Shown here: piece after piece, positions 23,063-33,172 of the stretch
How positions within the stretch are numbered: the first letter of the stretch is position 1
Layout of the letters: the number at the start of each line of letters is the position of its first letter
Assembly: GCA_030847615.1 (NCBI GenBank)
Contig: JAUMIR010000005.1
Span: forward strand, 211,466,645 to 211,530,644
Direction: 5' to 3'
DNA length: 64,000 nt
Origin: Gambelia wislizenii
Taxonomy: Eukaryota > Chordata > Lepidosauria > Squamata > Crotaphytidae
Notes under the pieces: model-generated
Databases searched by the model: none
The model's input: the letters and a program-made list of their open reading frames with translations, nothing else
Told to the model about the DNA's origin: nothing
Position numbers and translations under genes: made by a program

Positions 23063-24987
23063 ACCCATTCACATGCAGTCTTTCAGTACTTCCAGTCATG
23101 AAAATCAGCTCCATCTTTCTCTTTTCTAGAACAAAATCAACTCTTCAAGATAATCTGAAAGATTTAAGCCATGATTCAGCAAGGTAATTTGTTTTCTTTC
23201 AAAAGAGTGAGTCACCCAGCATTGATGAATTGAGGATTTAGTAGAGCTTTGCCTATGGATTCGAGCAAAAGTGATGTCAATAGCAATTTGTCCCATTTAT
23301 TTCAATGAACCTGGCTTTGGGTCCTGGATCTTAAGCTGCTTGCATGAACAAAACTAAAACACACTTTCATTCTGTGGTAGAAGAAGTCTCTGCAGGTAAA
23401 AATAAACAAAATAAAAATAAGCAAAAATAAACTCTCACCTCTGTATAATCTATGCACAATAATCATTTCAACAACTACAACAAAAAGAGAGTGTGAACAA
23501 AGTCATCTTTCTAAACTCATGGTCTTCTTTTACTGCTTTTACTGCAGTGCTTTCTGATGCACAGTTCATTAAAGCTATCTATCCAAATTTGCTAGTTTGT
23601 ACCACCACCGCCCCCGCTCCAGGAGATTTAATATTTCAGCAGCACATTTCTTTGCATGTTTACTCAAAAGTAAATCCCAGCATGTTCTATAGGAATTACC
23701 GAGCAGGGCTTTTAAAAATTTACAGTCCCAAGAGACCTTTACTGAAGGCACTTCAGAAAGCTCCAAAGTTTGATATGTGAGTTTCCCAAGCTTTATTTAG
23801 GGCAGATTCAGCTAACATGCAACTTTTAATAGTCAGAACAGGGATAATTAAGTGGATTCTAAAATTATGCAACAGTGGTGGAAAACATTCTGCCCTTCAG
23901 ATATTTTGGACTACAATTCTCATCATTCTATATCATGAACCAGGTTGGCTGTGGCTTCTGAGAGCTGAAGTTCAAAGCGGCATGAGATCCAAAGATTCAC
24001 CACTTATCTTTTTCCCCATGTCTTCTTCCTGTCTCTTTTTCTAATGGGACAAAGCTCTCTAGTATTTTATTGAATCATCTCAATCCTGGCATAAATCAAA
24101 ATTGCTTCCAGCCATGATAGGAGAAGAAAGAAATATTACAGAAACCAGTAACTGTGAGAAAAATATTTAGAAAGAGGGTGTGTGATTGTACACTGCCATT
24201 CTAAGTATTTTTACATAGTCTAACCCCATGTTCAATGAGTCTCATGCCTTAATAAGAGGTTCACCCAAGGCTGTAATCCTGCACACACTTCCCTGGGAGT
24301 AATCCTCATAGAACAAGGATGGAGAAAGCTTGGCCCATGGGCGACATATAGCCCCAACATGTTTTCAATCTTCAAATCCCTCCTGAGATCCTACAAGCCC
24401 ATGCAGACACCCCCAATTTAAAAGCCTTATGGGTGGAAAAATCACCCATAAGTACTGCCTGGAATGACATTTTTAATGTCCCCCTGACCCACACATGCAC
24501 CCCACACAAATCCAGAGATCACTTGAAAATCCAAGAAGTGAAACCAGGAACTAGAAGCTTTCTTGTCATTTCTGGCTGCATTTTCAGCTGATTTCCAGTG
24601 CAAAACATACCTCTGTGACTCACTGCAGGGACAGGGGGAAAACATGGAACCCCACCAATTGTCCACTCAGGTCTAACATCTGAGTAGACGTACATAGGCT
24701 CATCCTGTTAGAGCCATACAGTAAATAAAACACAGATATGAATTCCTGTCCTAGAATCATAGAAGCAGCCATAGAATCACCCTGTCAGCCATATCATGTT
24801 CATTTATTTAATTTATATGCCATCTTTTACCCAATATGGGGCTCAAGTCAGGTCCACAAAATGAATCCTCTGCAACACTCTGCAAACACCAGGACTAAAT
24901 TGGACAAAATTCTCACTGGTTTATTTTTCTTCTGAACAGGGTTTCCCAATTGTCAGAAAACCCATTTTCAAGCCAGGAACAAAACAT
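23063..24987. other. No recognised gene; one repeat fragment
   Basis: 23875-23985 is another 'ttttggactacaattctcat' hairpin-repeat fragment, and 24783-24850 resembles the degraded 'tttatatgccatcttttacc' tail of squamate SINEs. The rest is unassigned. Confidence 0.45.
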
Positions 24988-24989
24988 TA

Positions 24990-25260
24990 TAGTTGGACCC
25001 CTGTATGCACAGAACCAATATCTGTGGTTTCAGTTATCTGTGGGGCACAGAATAGGGGACACATACCATAGAGTTATGATGGAAAATGCCTAGAGAGGCA
25101 TCCTCTGTAGGCACCTTCTAGGTCCTCCAATGCAACTCTATAGTTTTGTTTTGTTTTTTACTGGAAGTTTTCATTTTAATAGGGTTCGCAGTTATCCACT
25201 GCCTCCAGTATCCAAGGTAAGTCTGGGAACAAAACCCCCATGGTTATGGGGGTCCAACTG
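24990..25260. mobile_element. Tigger-like MITE, copy 2
   Basis: Left end TAGTTGGACCCCTGTATGCA after TA (24988-24989); right end is the complement of CAGTTGGACCCCCATAACCA before TA (25261-25262). It shares 'caccttctaggtcctccaat' with the other Tigger MITEs. Confidence 0.8.
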
Positions 25261-25295
25261 TACAAATATTATTTTCTTCCCTAATAAAATGTGCT

Positions 25296-25385
25296 TTTTA
25301 CAGTTGCATCGGAGAAGGAATTTCAGCAGAACACTTGCTGAAACTCCCTCTTCTACACAGACATTAAAGGTACAGGACACCTGTT
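25296..25385. repeat. Palindromic repeat family E, copy 2
   Basis: 'gaatttcagcagaacacttg', 'ctgaaactccctcttctaca' and 'cagacattaaaggtacagga' match the layout of 8125-8215. Confidence 0.55.
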
Positions 25386-26325
25386 TAATTTTTCATGCAA
25401 CCACCCCATCCAGGGATGTTCTACACACTACATTTTAAGGCCTTCCCATCCCTTTCACCACACTTTACCCCCAATTTTATTCATCATGAAAACCCTCCTT
25501 TGTAACAGTTAATATTGCCGCCTTCCCTCTCAGTGGGTGGTATTCTTTATGAATTATACCCTATCAGTCTGTGGGCAGCTGTCAAGGTGCATTTGGAATG
25601 CCATACATAGAAATATACCTCAAAAAAGAAAAGGCAGTTATGCCCAGATTGTATCAAGCCCCTGGCTGGGTTACCATGACAATTATGAGTTGTACAAGCC
25701 TTTGTAAAACCTAGCTCTATCTTTCTTCCTTTCTCTTACAGGTCTGATACAAATAATGCATGATTTATGAGGGCAGCCCAGTTAAAATTGAATGCCGAAT
25801 TGAATTCATTTCTTAATTCAATTTCACGAGCATGTAGATAAATGACAAAAACACAATAACATGTCAAAAAGCAAGGCGAAAATAAAAATAATCAAGAAAG
25901 GTAAAAAGGTGTAATATATCTCCTCTAACTAACTCTGCTGTTATTTAAAAGGGAAGAAACAGTGCTGATGAAAAGCCAGGGTATCTGAAAATTCTTGATT
26001 TGACAGTCATGTGCCAAATAAGTTTGGGAGGGAAAGGACGTTGCTGTCCGGGTGTACCAACTAGGCTGTAAACAAAGTATCCAGTTTTTCCTCCATAACT
26101 ACAACCTGTTTCAGTTGCCAGATGGAGACCAGCCATGTTCAGAACCAGAACAGAGGGCCCACCCTCCTTCTAGGGATGCTTGTGGAAGCAGAACCTGCAA
26201 ATTCTGATATGAACTGACCTGATCCACATCTTTTACTCTAACGTGTTGATAGGAATAGGAATCTAATAGCCCTTGGATTTCAAGCCTCCAAATGTTGTGA
26301 TGCAGTTCTCCGTTGTAAAACATAT
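25386..26325. other. No recognised gene or repeat
   Basis: Appears to be low-copy sequence. No coding or transposon signature is visible. Confidence 0.45.
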
Positions 26326-28822
26326 CATAGAATCATAGAATTGTAGAGTGGAAGAGACCACAAGGGCCATCCAGTCCAACCCCCTGCCATGCCGGAAATC
26401 ACAATCAAAGCATCCCCGACAGATGGCCATCCAGCCTCTGTTTAAAGAACTCCAAAGAAGGAGACCCCACCACGCTCCGAGGGAGTGTGTTCCACTGCCG
26501 AACAGCTCTTACTGTCAGAAAGTTCCTCTTAATGTTGAGGTGGAATCTCTGTTCCTGGAGCTTGCATCCGTTGCTCCGTGTTCTGGTCTCTGGAGCAGCA
26601 GAAAACAAGCCTGCTCCATCCTCAATGTGACACCCCTTCGAATACTTAAACAGGGCTATCATATTGCCCCTTAACTGTCTTTTTCCAGGCTAAACATACC
26701 CAGCTCCCTAAGTCTCTCCTCATAAGGCATGATTTCCAGACCTTTCACCATTTTAATTGCCCTTCTCTGGACATGCTCCAATTTGTCAATATCCTTTTTT
26801 AATTGTGGTACCCAGAATTGGACACAGTATTCTAGGTGAGGTCTGACCAAGGCAGAATAGAGCAGCACTATCACTTCCTTTGATAGTGCTTCCCTATACT
26901 TCTATTGATGCAGCCCAAAATTGCATTGGCCTTTTTAGCTGCCGTATCACACTGTTGACTCATGTTCAACTTGTGGTCTACTAGGACTCCTAGATCCCTT
27001 TCACATGAAGTCTCGTTTGGCCAAGTCTCCCCCATCCTACATCTATGCATTTCATTTTCCCACCCTAAGTGCAGTACCTTACATTTCTCCATATTGAATT
27101 TCATTTTATTAGCTTTGGCCCAGCTCTCCAGTCTATCCAGGTTAATTTGAATTTTGATCCTGACCTTTAGGGTATTAGCTACTCCTCCGAATTTGGTCTG
27201 CAAATTTGATAAGTATGCCCCTAATTCCCTCATCCAAGTCATTGATAAAGATGTTGAATAGAACTGGGCCCAGGACAGAACCCTGTGGCACCCCACTGGT
27301 CACATCTTTCCAAGACAAAGAGGAGCCACTGCTGAGCACCCTTTGGGTTCGGAAGGTCAACCAATTACAAACCCATTTAACAGTTAACTTGTCTGGCCCA
27401 CATTTTACAAGCTTGTTTGCAAGAATATCATGGGGAACCTTATCAAAGGCCTTACTGAAATCAAGGTATGTGATATCCACAGTATTCCCTTCATCTACCA
27501 AGCTGGTAACTTATCAAAAAAGCAGATCAGATTAGTCTGGCATGATTTGTTTCTCTGAAACCCATGTTCACTTTTTGTGATTATGGCATTGCCTTCTAAA
27601 TGTTCACAGACTCTCTGTTTAATAATCTGCTCTAGAATCTTCCCTGGTACTGATGTCAGACTAACTGGACGATAATTGTTGGGATCCTCTTTTCCCCCTT
27701 TTTGAAGATGGGGACAACGTTTGCCCTCCTCCAGTCTGCTGGGACTTTCCCTGTTCTCCAGGAGTTCTCAAAGTTTATTGCCAATGCCTCTGAGATTACA
27801 TTTGCCAGCTCTTTTAATACTCTTGGATGTAGTTCATCTGGCCCTGGAGATTTAAATTCATTTAGATTAAGAAGGTATTCCTGTACTACCTCTTTGCTTA
27901 TTCTGTGCTGGATTTCCCCTAATGTGTCCTCTGTTCCATTATCCTCAGGCTGATCATCCTTTTCCTTTTCTGAAAACACTGAGGGAAAGAAGGTGTTGAG
28001 CAATTCTGCCTTTTCTCTGTCTCCTGTTAGCATTTTGCCATCTTCTCCGCGTAGTGGCCCTACCATTTCCTTCTTCCTCCATTTGCTGCAGACATATCCA
28101 AAAAAAACCCTTTTTATTGTTCTTAACCTCTCTAGCAAGCCTGAGCTCATTCTGCACTTTAGCTTTTCTGACTTTACTCCTACACGTGTTCGCTATCTGT
28201 TTGAATTCTTCTTTGGTGATTTCCCCCTTTTTCCATTTCCTATACATGCTCCATTTAAAACTTAGCTCCGTTGAAAGTTCTTTAGTCATCCATCTTGGTT
28301 TCTTGAGACACCTCCCATTTTTCTTCCTCAATGGTACTGTTTGAAATTGTGCCTTCAGTATCTCCCTTTTGAGAAAGTCCCATCCATCTTGAGGTCTCTT
28401 CTCTTTTTTAGTATTCCTAGCCATTTCCCTGAGTTTATTAAAATCAGCTCTCCTAAACTCAGGAATGCATGTCTGACTATGCCTGGCTTCTCCTTTCCAT
28501 TGTATAACAAACTCCAGGAGAACATAATTACTGTCACCTAAGGATCCCACCACTTGCACCTCATTAACTAGGTCATCCCTGTTGGTTAGGATCAGATCTA
28601 AAATAGCTGACCCCCTTGTTGCCTCTTCCACCTTTTGGACTATGAAATTGTCTTCCAGGCAAGTAAGGAATTTGCTAGACCTTGAAGTTTTGGTTGAGTT
28701 AGAGTGCCAGCAAATATCAGGATAGTTGAAGTCACCTATCACTACTACATCTCTCCTTTCTGTGTGTGTGTTCATCTGTTCTAGAAAGCATCATCCAATT
28801 CTTCTGTCTGACTTGGGGGCAG
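26326..28822 (-). pseudogene. CR1 LINE, endonuclease C-terminus plus reverse transcriptase
   Basis: The longest CR1 copy here (about 2.5 kb), minus strand. From the 5' side: EQMNTHTE then VVVIGDFNYPDICW and GDSNYVLLEF, the end of the endonuclease (28820-28500); a basic linker (FKQIANTCRSKVRKAK); RT with PGPDELHPRVLKEL and ADWRRANVVPIFKKG (about 27850-27680); [16 protein letters not shown] and [20 protein letters not shown] (27500-27200); and the C-terminal region to 26405. Several frameshifts separate these parts, and the FADD box region (about 27190-27210) has lost bases (KFADQI). The 3' octamer tail is at 26327-26345. 5'-truncated and inactive. Confidence 0.93.
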
Positions 28823-28876
28823 GGCCGGTTTTTGGGGGCCCCATATGTTTATTTCAGGTCAATGTAACCTAACTCA

Positions 28877-29530
28877 AGCTAAGCTATTCACAGTACAGGA
28901 TATTCAGATTATTACTAATAATGTTTTTGCAGGAGAAGGGTTACAACTGGGCCCCCCACAATGACGGAGCCCCTGCGGCTGCAGCTGCTGCAGGGCCCTT
29001 CAACTGTCCCTGCTGTGAGGGGCATTTTCACCATGTGGCCAACCCCACCATCTCTTGAACAACCCCTAGCCACCTCTTTGGGGTAACCCTATGGTTCCAG
29101 GGACCCTGGGTTGGGAAGCCCTGCGGAGTTCACCGGGCAAGGGTGGTAGGGCTGGTTCAAGGGCCCTGCAGCACATGCAGCCGCAGGGGCCCTCATCATT
29201 GTAGGGCCCCCCCTTGTAACCCTCCTCCTGCAAAAACATTATTAGTAATAAAGTAGGACCCCCATATCCCCTAGGTATTGGTTCTGGGGAGGCCACAGAT
29301 ACCAAAAACCGTGGATAATACTGAACGCCATTTTAAAATATGGGACTTCCAGTTTAAAATATCCTCGAGTTGCCTTGGAGAACCTAGAAAATGGCTGGAG
29401 AGGACACATTTTCTAGGAAGACTCTATGGTAGGTATGCTGTTTTGTGTCCCGTGGATAATTGAATTGGTGGATAATGAAACAGTGGATACGGGGGTCCTA
29501 CCTTAATCTGAATATCCTGTACTGTGCTGT
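28877..29530. repeat. Inverted repeat, one arm interrupted by a Tigger MITE
   Basis: The left arm, 28877-29005, matches the reverse complement of the right arm, made of 29155-29250 plus 29504-29530. The right arm is split by the MITE at 29251-29503. Shared landmarks are 'actaataatgtttttgcagg' and 'cagtacaggatattcagatt'. The loop is about 150 bp. Confidence 0.82.
29251..29503. mobile_element. Tigger-like MITE, copy 3
   Basis: Flanked by TA (29249-29250 and 29504-29505). Left end AAGTAGGACCCCCATATCCC; right end is the complement of AGGTAGGACCCCCGTATCCA. The empty site 'gtaataatctgaa' is preserved in the opposite arm at 28897-28910, which confirms both ends. Confidence 0.88.
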
Positions 29531-29855
29531 GTCGCTGGCTCCTCCTCCAGGCGCTCTTCCAGGGTGCTCAGCTCCCACCAGAGCTCCTCCAGCTGCCCCC
29601 CCAACTCACCAGCAACAACACACACACACACACACACACGGCCCAACCTGTGATCAAAAAGCGGCGGCGGCGGCAGGAAGCAGGGCGGGAGAGGAGTGCC
29701 AAGAGAGAGAGACTCTTTGGGGTGAGGAGTTTCTCGTCCCTTCACCTTGCTCCACAGCTGGCGCTCAGTACTGCTTCGGGGGCAGCCAGCCCGGGCCAGG
29801 CCTCGCCTCCTCTTTCTCTTTCTGCTCTTTCTCTGGCCTAGCTGCCCTCCCCCAT
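29531..29855. other. GC-rich block with (CA)n, unassigned
   Basis: Much richer in G+C than its surroundings, with (CA)n at 29617-29639 and CGG repeats near 29665-29675. On the minus strand a short frame includes LEELWWELSTLEERLEEE, which would be coiled-coil-like. No start, splice or family evidence makes it a gene. It could be a promoter-like CpG block of an unseen gene, or a fragment of a GC-rich repeat. Confidence 0.35.
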
Positions 29856-30867
29856 ATCAAATGCATTAGGAATGTATGTTTTGCAATAAAACACGCCATA
29901 CATTTAGAAATAAAACACGTCATACATTTGTGGATTAAGACAGGAAACAGTGGCTCGATAGACCAGTTAAGTGCATATTTAAATGCATTTCATGTGGAAT
30001 TTTAAAACCTTGGTGGCAATTCTGAACCAGGATGGAAAAGAGTTATGAACAGTTCTACTAAACCTTGGTAAATTATTCTTTATTGTGTTTAAAAACAAAT
30101 ACTGTTGCTCATTGTAGTGATGAAAACAAGGAATATCACATTACTTGTTGCACTACTCACTGCTTGCCCATTACTTTCTTTTAGTTCATTGAGGAGGAAA
30201 ATTGATCTAATATTGGAATAAAATGTAGAATCTCTCTCTCTCTCTGGCTTTACTTCGCAAACGAAGATTCAGGAAGAATATTCCTATCAAAATGCATATA
30301 AAATGTCCTTTAAAAGTAACTTTTCAGAGTAACTATAAACTGTTTCACATTATAGCAGTAAACTATATTTAATCTTAACTATTACATTATTTGGCTTTAC
30401 TGTACTCAGGAAAGAGGTCACCATTCTCTCTTCTATCTCAGACTCCAGAATGTCTTGGGCAAGGCCTACTTACAAGTGAGAAAATGCAAAAGTGACATGA
30501 TTAGAAACAGACTAATCCATCCATCTCCAATTTGCAACAGCCAGGTCCAAAATTGCCTGTAGTGCAAATATGGAACAGAGATGGCTAAGCAATGTATGTG
30601 TGAGGCACAACTTAATCCTTGCTGTTGCCATAACCACATACTACTTGTATTGGGAATAGTAAATCTGTGGCCCTCCAGATTATAGCACCCAGTATCTCTG
30701 ACCATCAGCCACATTGGATAGGGTTTATAGGATTTGGAATCCAACAACTTCTGCAAGGCCATTGGTTCCTATCCCTGAAATACATAAGCTCTGTTCACAG
30801 GCACTCAGTGAACATGTGTTCTCCACACATTAGCAGGGGATGCATTACCTTTGACCCTCCACTGTTG
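29856..30867. other. No recognised gene
   Basis: AT-rich. (TC)n lies at 30231-30245, and 30655-30780 is a fragment of the 'ggccctccagatt' repeat family. Confidence 0.5.
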
Positions 30868-31045
30868 CTTTCAACATGTGAAAGTGACTTGCCTGAACAG
30901 GAGAGACTTTAGTATACATGGAGGCTGGATTATGCATGATCCAGAACCTCATTTTTTTTCTGTGTCTGGATACTCTTCACAAGGAGAGTATCCACTGGCA
31001 CAACAGGCTCTCCTCTTCAAACATATCACTTTCACATGTGAACAG
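30868..31045. repeat. Small inverted repeat (MITE-like)
   Basis: The left arm, 'caacatgtgaaagtgacttg' with 'ctgaacaggagag', pairs with the complement of the right arm, 'ctctcctcttcaaacatatc' with 'actttcacatgtgaa'. A related piece ('caggctctcctcttcataaa') occurs at 45465-45500. Confidence 0.6.
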
Positions 31046-31085
31046 AGGGAAAGAATTACCCAGGAGTGTAGCTACAGGAGGAGAA

Positions 31086-31175
31086 AGGCAAAATGAGGGC
31101 ATTGCCCCACCAAATAAAAATTTTAACCCAATGAAATTTTCCTTCATTGCCTAAATTTCTAACATTGCATTAACT
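31086..31175 (+). repeat. Flanking inverted repeat, left copy
   Basis: Matches the reverse complement of 38022-38108 ('caaaatgagggcattg', 'tttctaacattgca'). It lies about 105 bp outside the left end of the Ngaro element. Confidence 0.7.
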
Positions 31176-31279
31176 TAAAATACAGTTTAGACATCCAGTG
31201 AAAAGGGCTAGACAAAGTTACCAGGGGAATGAAAACAAAGCCAGTATGAGTTCTATATGAATGATTTCAATGTCTCATT

Positions 31280-31715
31280 GCACACAGAGTTGGAGAAATA
31301 AAGAGACCACACGCAGAATATGGGGTGAAATAAATGGTTTTTATTTATCACCCTACTTATTTAAATCCCTAAATCTTCAGCAGGGGGAGGCAACCTAGTG
31401 AGGGAGCAGCTGGGGCGGATCGTCCCTTCTGGACTTATGCCCCCAGCTTCCCCTGGCGAACACCTGAGCCCTGTTGAGCAACCTCAGTACTTGGGGTTGC
31501 TCTTCAGCCGACCTGTGTCTGGAAGGTCAACCCGAAAGTCCCCCACCCAATCCATACAGATTAAGGTGAGGGATTATCCTTCAGGCCAACCCCAAGGTAG
31601 GTCTCCTTCTGTTCTCCCAGATCATACAATCTAAGGAGACCCTTCCAGAGACCGTCCCTTCACCGAAATCGGTGCCCTAGGTGTACACCATGATCTACGC
31701 CTCCCCCTTTCCCGC
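31280..31715 (-). repeat. Ngaro 3'-terminal repeat (B2), 436 bp
   Basis: Same length and nearly the same sequence as 32062-32497; the constant 782-bp offset shows no net indel. It starts GCACACAGAG on the plus strand and contains TTTATT, i.e. AATAAA in sense, a likely poly-A signal. Confidence 0.93.
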
Positions 31716-31887
31716 TACACTGGGTGATAATTTAACCTAATTAGGCGCCACCCTAGCCAATTTTCCCATATTGCCGCTTTCCTAGTATGGGGTAGGCGAA
31801 AAAAACCCTTTTGAAAAAGGGGGAAAAAATTCCTACCCGGCTCCGAAGCAACCATTATCACACTATTCCAGCGGCGGGAGGCTGGGT
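31716..31887 (-). other. Ngaro spacer between A2 and B2
   Basis: 172 bp present only once in the element, unlike the repeats on either side. It includes A/G-rich runs near 31797-31830. No coding potential seen. Confidence 0.7.
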
Positions 31888-32061
31888 CGCCGGATTGAAA
31901 GAGAGGCCGAGGAGAGGGGCGGGCTGCCCTTTATATCACTGGCCCCGCCCCTCTCATCGCGTCGCCAGCCCTTGCCGGTGACGCGGCGGGTCTCCCCTCC
32001 TCCCTCTGTGCAAAAGGAGCTCCCCGGCCACCAGCTCCGCGGCGGCCAGGGGAGCTGCATT
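31888..32061 (-). repeat. Ngaro internal repeat (A2), 174 bp
   Basis: Same length as 37844-38017. Its end GCTGCATT directly abuts the start of B1, GCACACAG, at 32061/32062, so this internal junction has the sequence that joined element ends would have. Confidence 0.93.
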
Positions 32062-32497
32062 GCACACAGAGTCGGAGAAATAAAGAGACCACACGCAGAA
32101 TATGGGGTGAAATAAATGGTTTTTATTTATCACCCTACTTATTTAAATCCCTAAATCTTCAGCGGGGGGAGGCAACCTAGTGAGGGAGCAGCTGGGGCGG
32201 ATCGTCCCTTCTGGACTTATGCCCCCAGCTTCCCCTGGCGAACACCTGAGCCCTGTTGAGCAACCTCAGTACTTGGGGTTGCTCTTCAGCCGGCCCGTGT
32301 CTGAAAGGTCAACCCGAAAGTCCCCCACCCAATCCATACAGATTAAGGTGAGGGATTATCCTTCAGGCCAACCCCAAGGTAGGTCTCCTTCTGTTCTCCC
32401 AGATCATACAATCTAAGGAGACCCTTCCAGAGACTGTCCCTTCACCGAAATCGGTGCCCTAGGTGTACACCATTATCTACGCCTCCCCCTTTCCCGC
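32062..32497 (-). repeat. Ngaro internal repeat (B1), 436 bp
   Basis: Second copy of the 436-bp repeat, lying just downstream (in sense) of the hydrolase frame. It carries the first AATAAA candidates after the genes (TTTATT on plus at about 32122-32127). Confidence 0.93.
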
Positions 32498-32521
32498 CAT
32501 GGATAAGGGGCAAGCGTCCGC

Positions 32522-33162
32522 TTAGTCCCTTAATCCCCCACCAGCTTGAGCCAACAAGTCCCTCAACCCCCGCTGAAGATCACCCAAAAATAACATATTT
32601 CCCATATCCGAGAGATGTACCCCATCAGCCCTGTAGAGCTCGGGCCTCTCGAAGACAAAAACTTCCCCATTTGCCTGTTGACTTTGTGCCGTGCTCTGTC
32701 AATCAAGCGGGGGTTCCCCTCCCCTCTCCATAACTGTCTAGGCAGTATAGCCGACCACATGATAGTGGTCTCAGGCCATGTAGACTTAATCACCCCCAGG
32801 TCATGTGATGCCTGAATCACCAGGGCCTTACCTTTAAGCAAGCCCAAATCATTTCCCCCCAGATGTATAATCAGAACATCAGGCGGTGGCCTAACATGTT
32901 CCTCAAACAATAATGGCATGAGCCCATGCCAACGAAGGCCCCTTTTCCCCAACCATTCTATCACCCCCATGTCTTCCAAGCTCAGGTGAGGTCCAAAATA
33001 ACTTAATCGGGCCTGTCGGGCCGCCCAGTAGACCATACTGTGGCCACAGATCAGCACCCGACGTCTCACCGGCTGAGTTCTAAAATCTGGAAGACAAAAG
33101 GGGAAGAAAATAGTTAGTATGGTAAAGGACGGATGTACCTCCGGTAGGAGGATGACCGCCAC
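32522..33162 (-). pseudogene. SGNH/GDSL-type hydrolase domain of the Ngaro element, frameshifted
   Basis: Third gene region of the element, in a different frame from pol and overlapping its 3' end. The open segment 33162-32563 carries the SGNH blocks: RRVLICGHSMVYW (block I, with the nucleophile-type Ser in GHS), about 60 residues later LIIHLGGNDLG (block III, GxND). The block V motif DGVHLSD is present in another frame at about 32610-32640, followed by an open stretch to a TAA at 32522-32524. A one-base frameshift near 32655-32668 (G/T-rich run) therefore breaks the domain. No ATG precedes block I, so in an intact relative it would need splicing, frameshifting or an internal start. SGNH enzymes are esterases or lipases; the role in Ngaro elements is unknown. 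Confidence 0.85.
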
Positions 33163-33172
33163 CTCCCAATAC
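33087..33172 (-). other. Candidate small intron linking recombinase and hydrolase frames
   Basis: In sense, a perfect TACTAAC branch-point motif (33119-33113) is followed by a pyrimidine-rich tract and CAG at 33089-33087. Donor CAGG|GTATTG at 33173/33172 would leave phase 1 and join the recombinase frame directly to the hydrolase frame (86-nt intron), removing the catalytic Tyr region. A second donor, GAG|GTACAT at 33139/33138, would give a 52-nt intron and an early stop. Hypothesis only. Confidence 0.3.

Noticed and set aside
25730..25760. Splice acceptor and exon ('ttcctttctcttacag' followed by an open stretch)
   Set aside because: No matching donor or coding continuation of useful length; single acceptor-like tracts are frequent by chance.
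29460..30005. 181-codon plus-strand open frame
   Set aside because: It runs through the MITE end, a (CA)n array and GC-rich sequence; its Pro/Thr/Ala-rich part follows the repeats. No domain, no conserved start.
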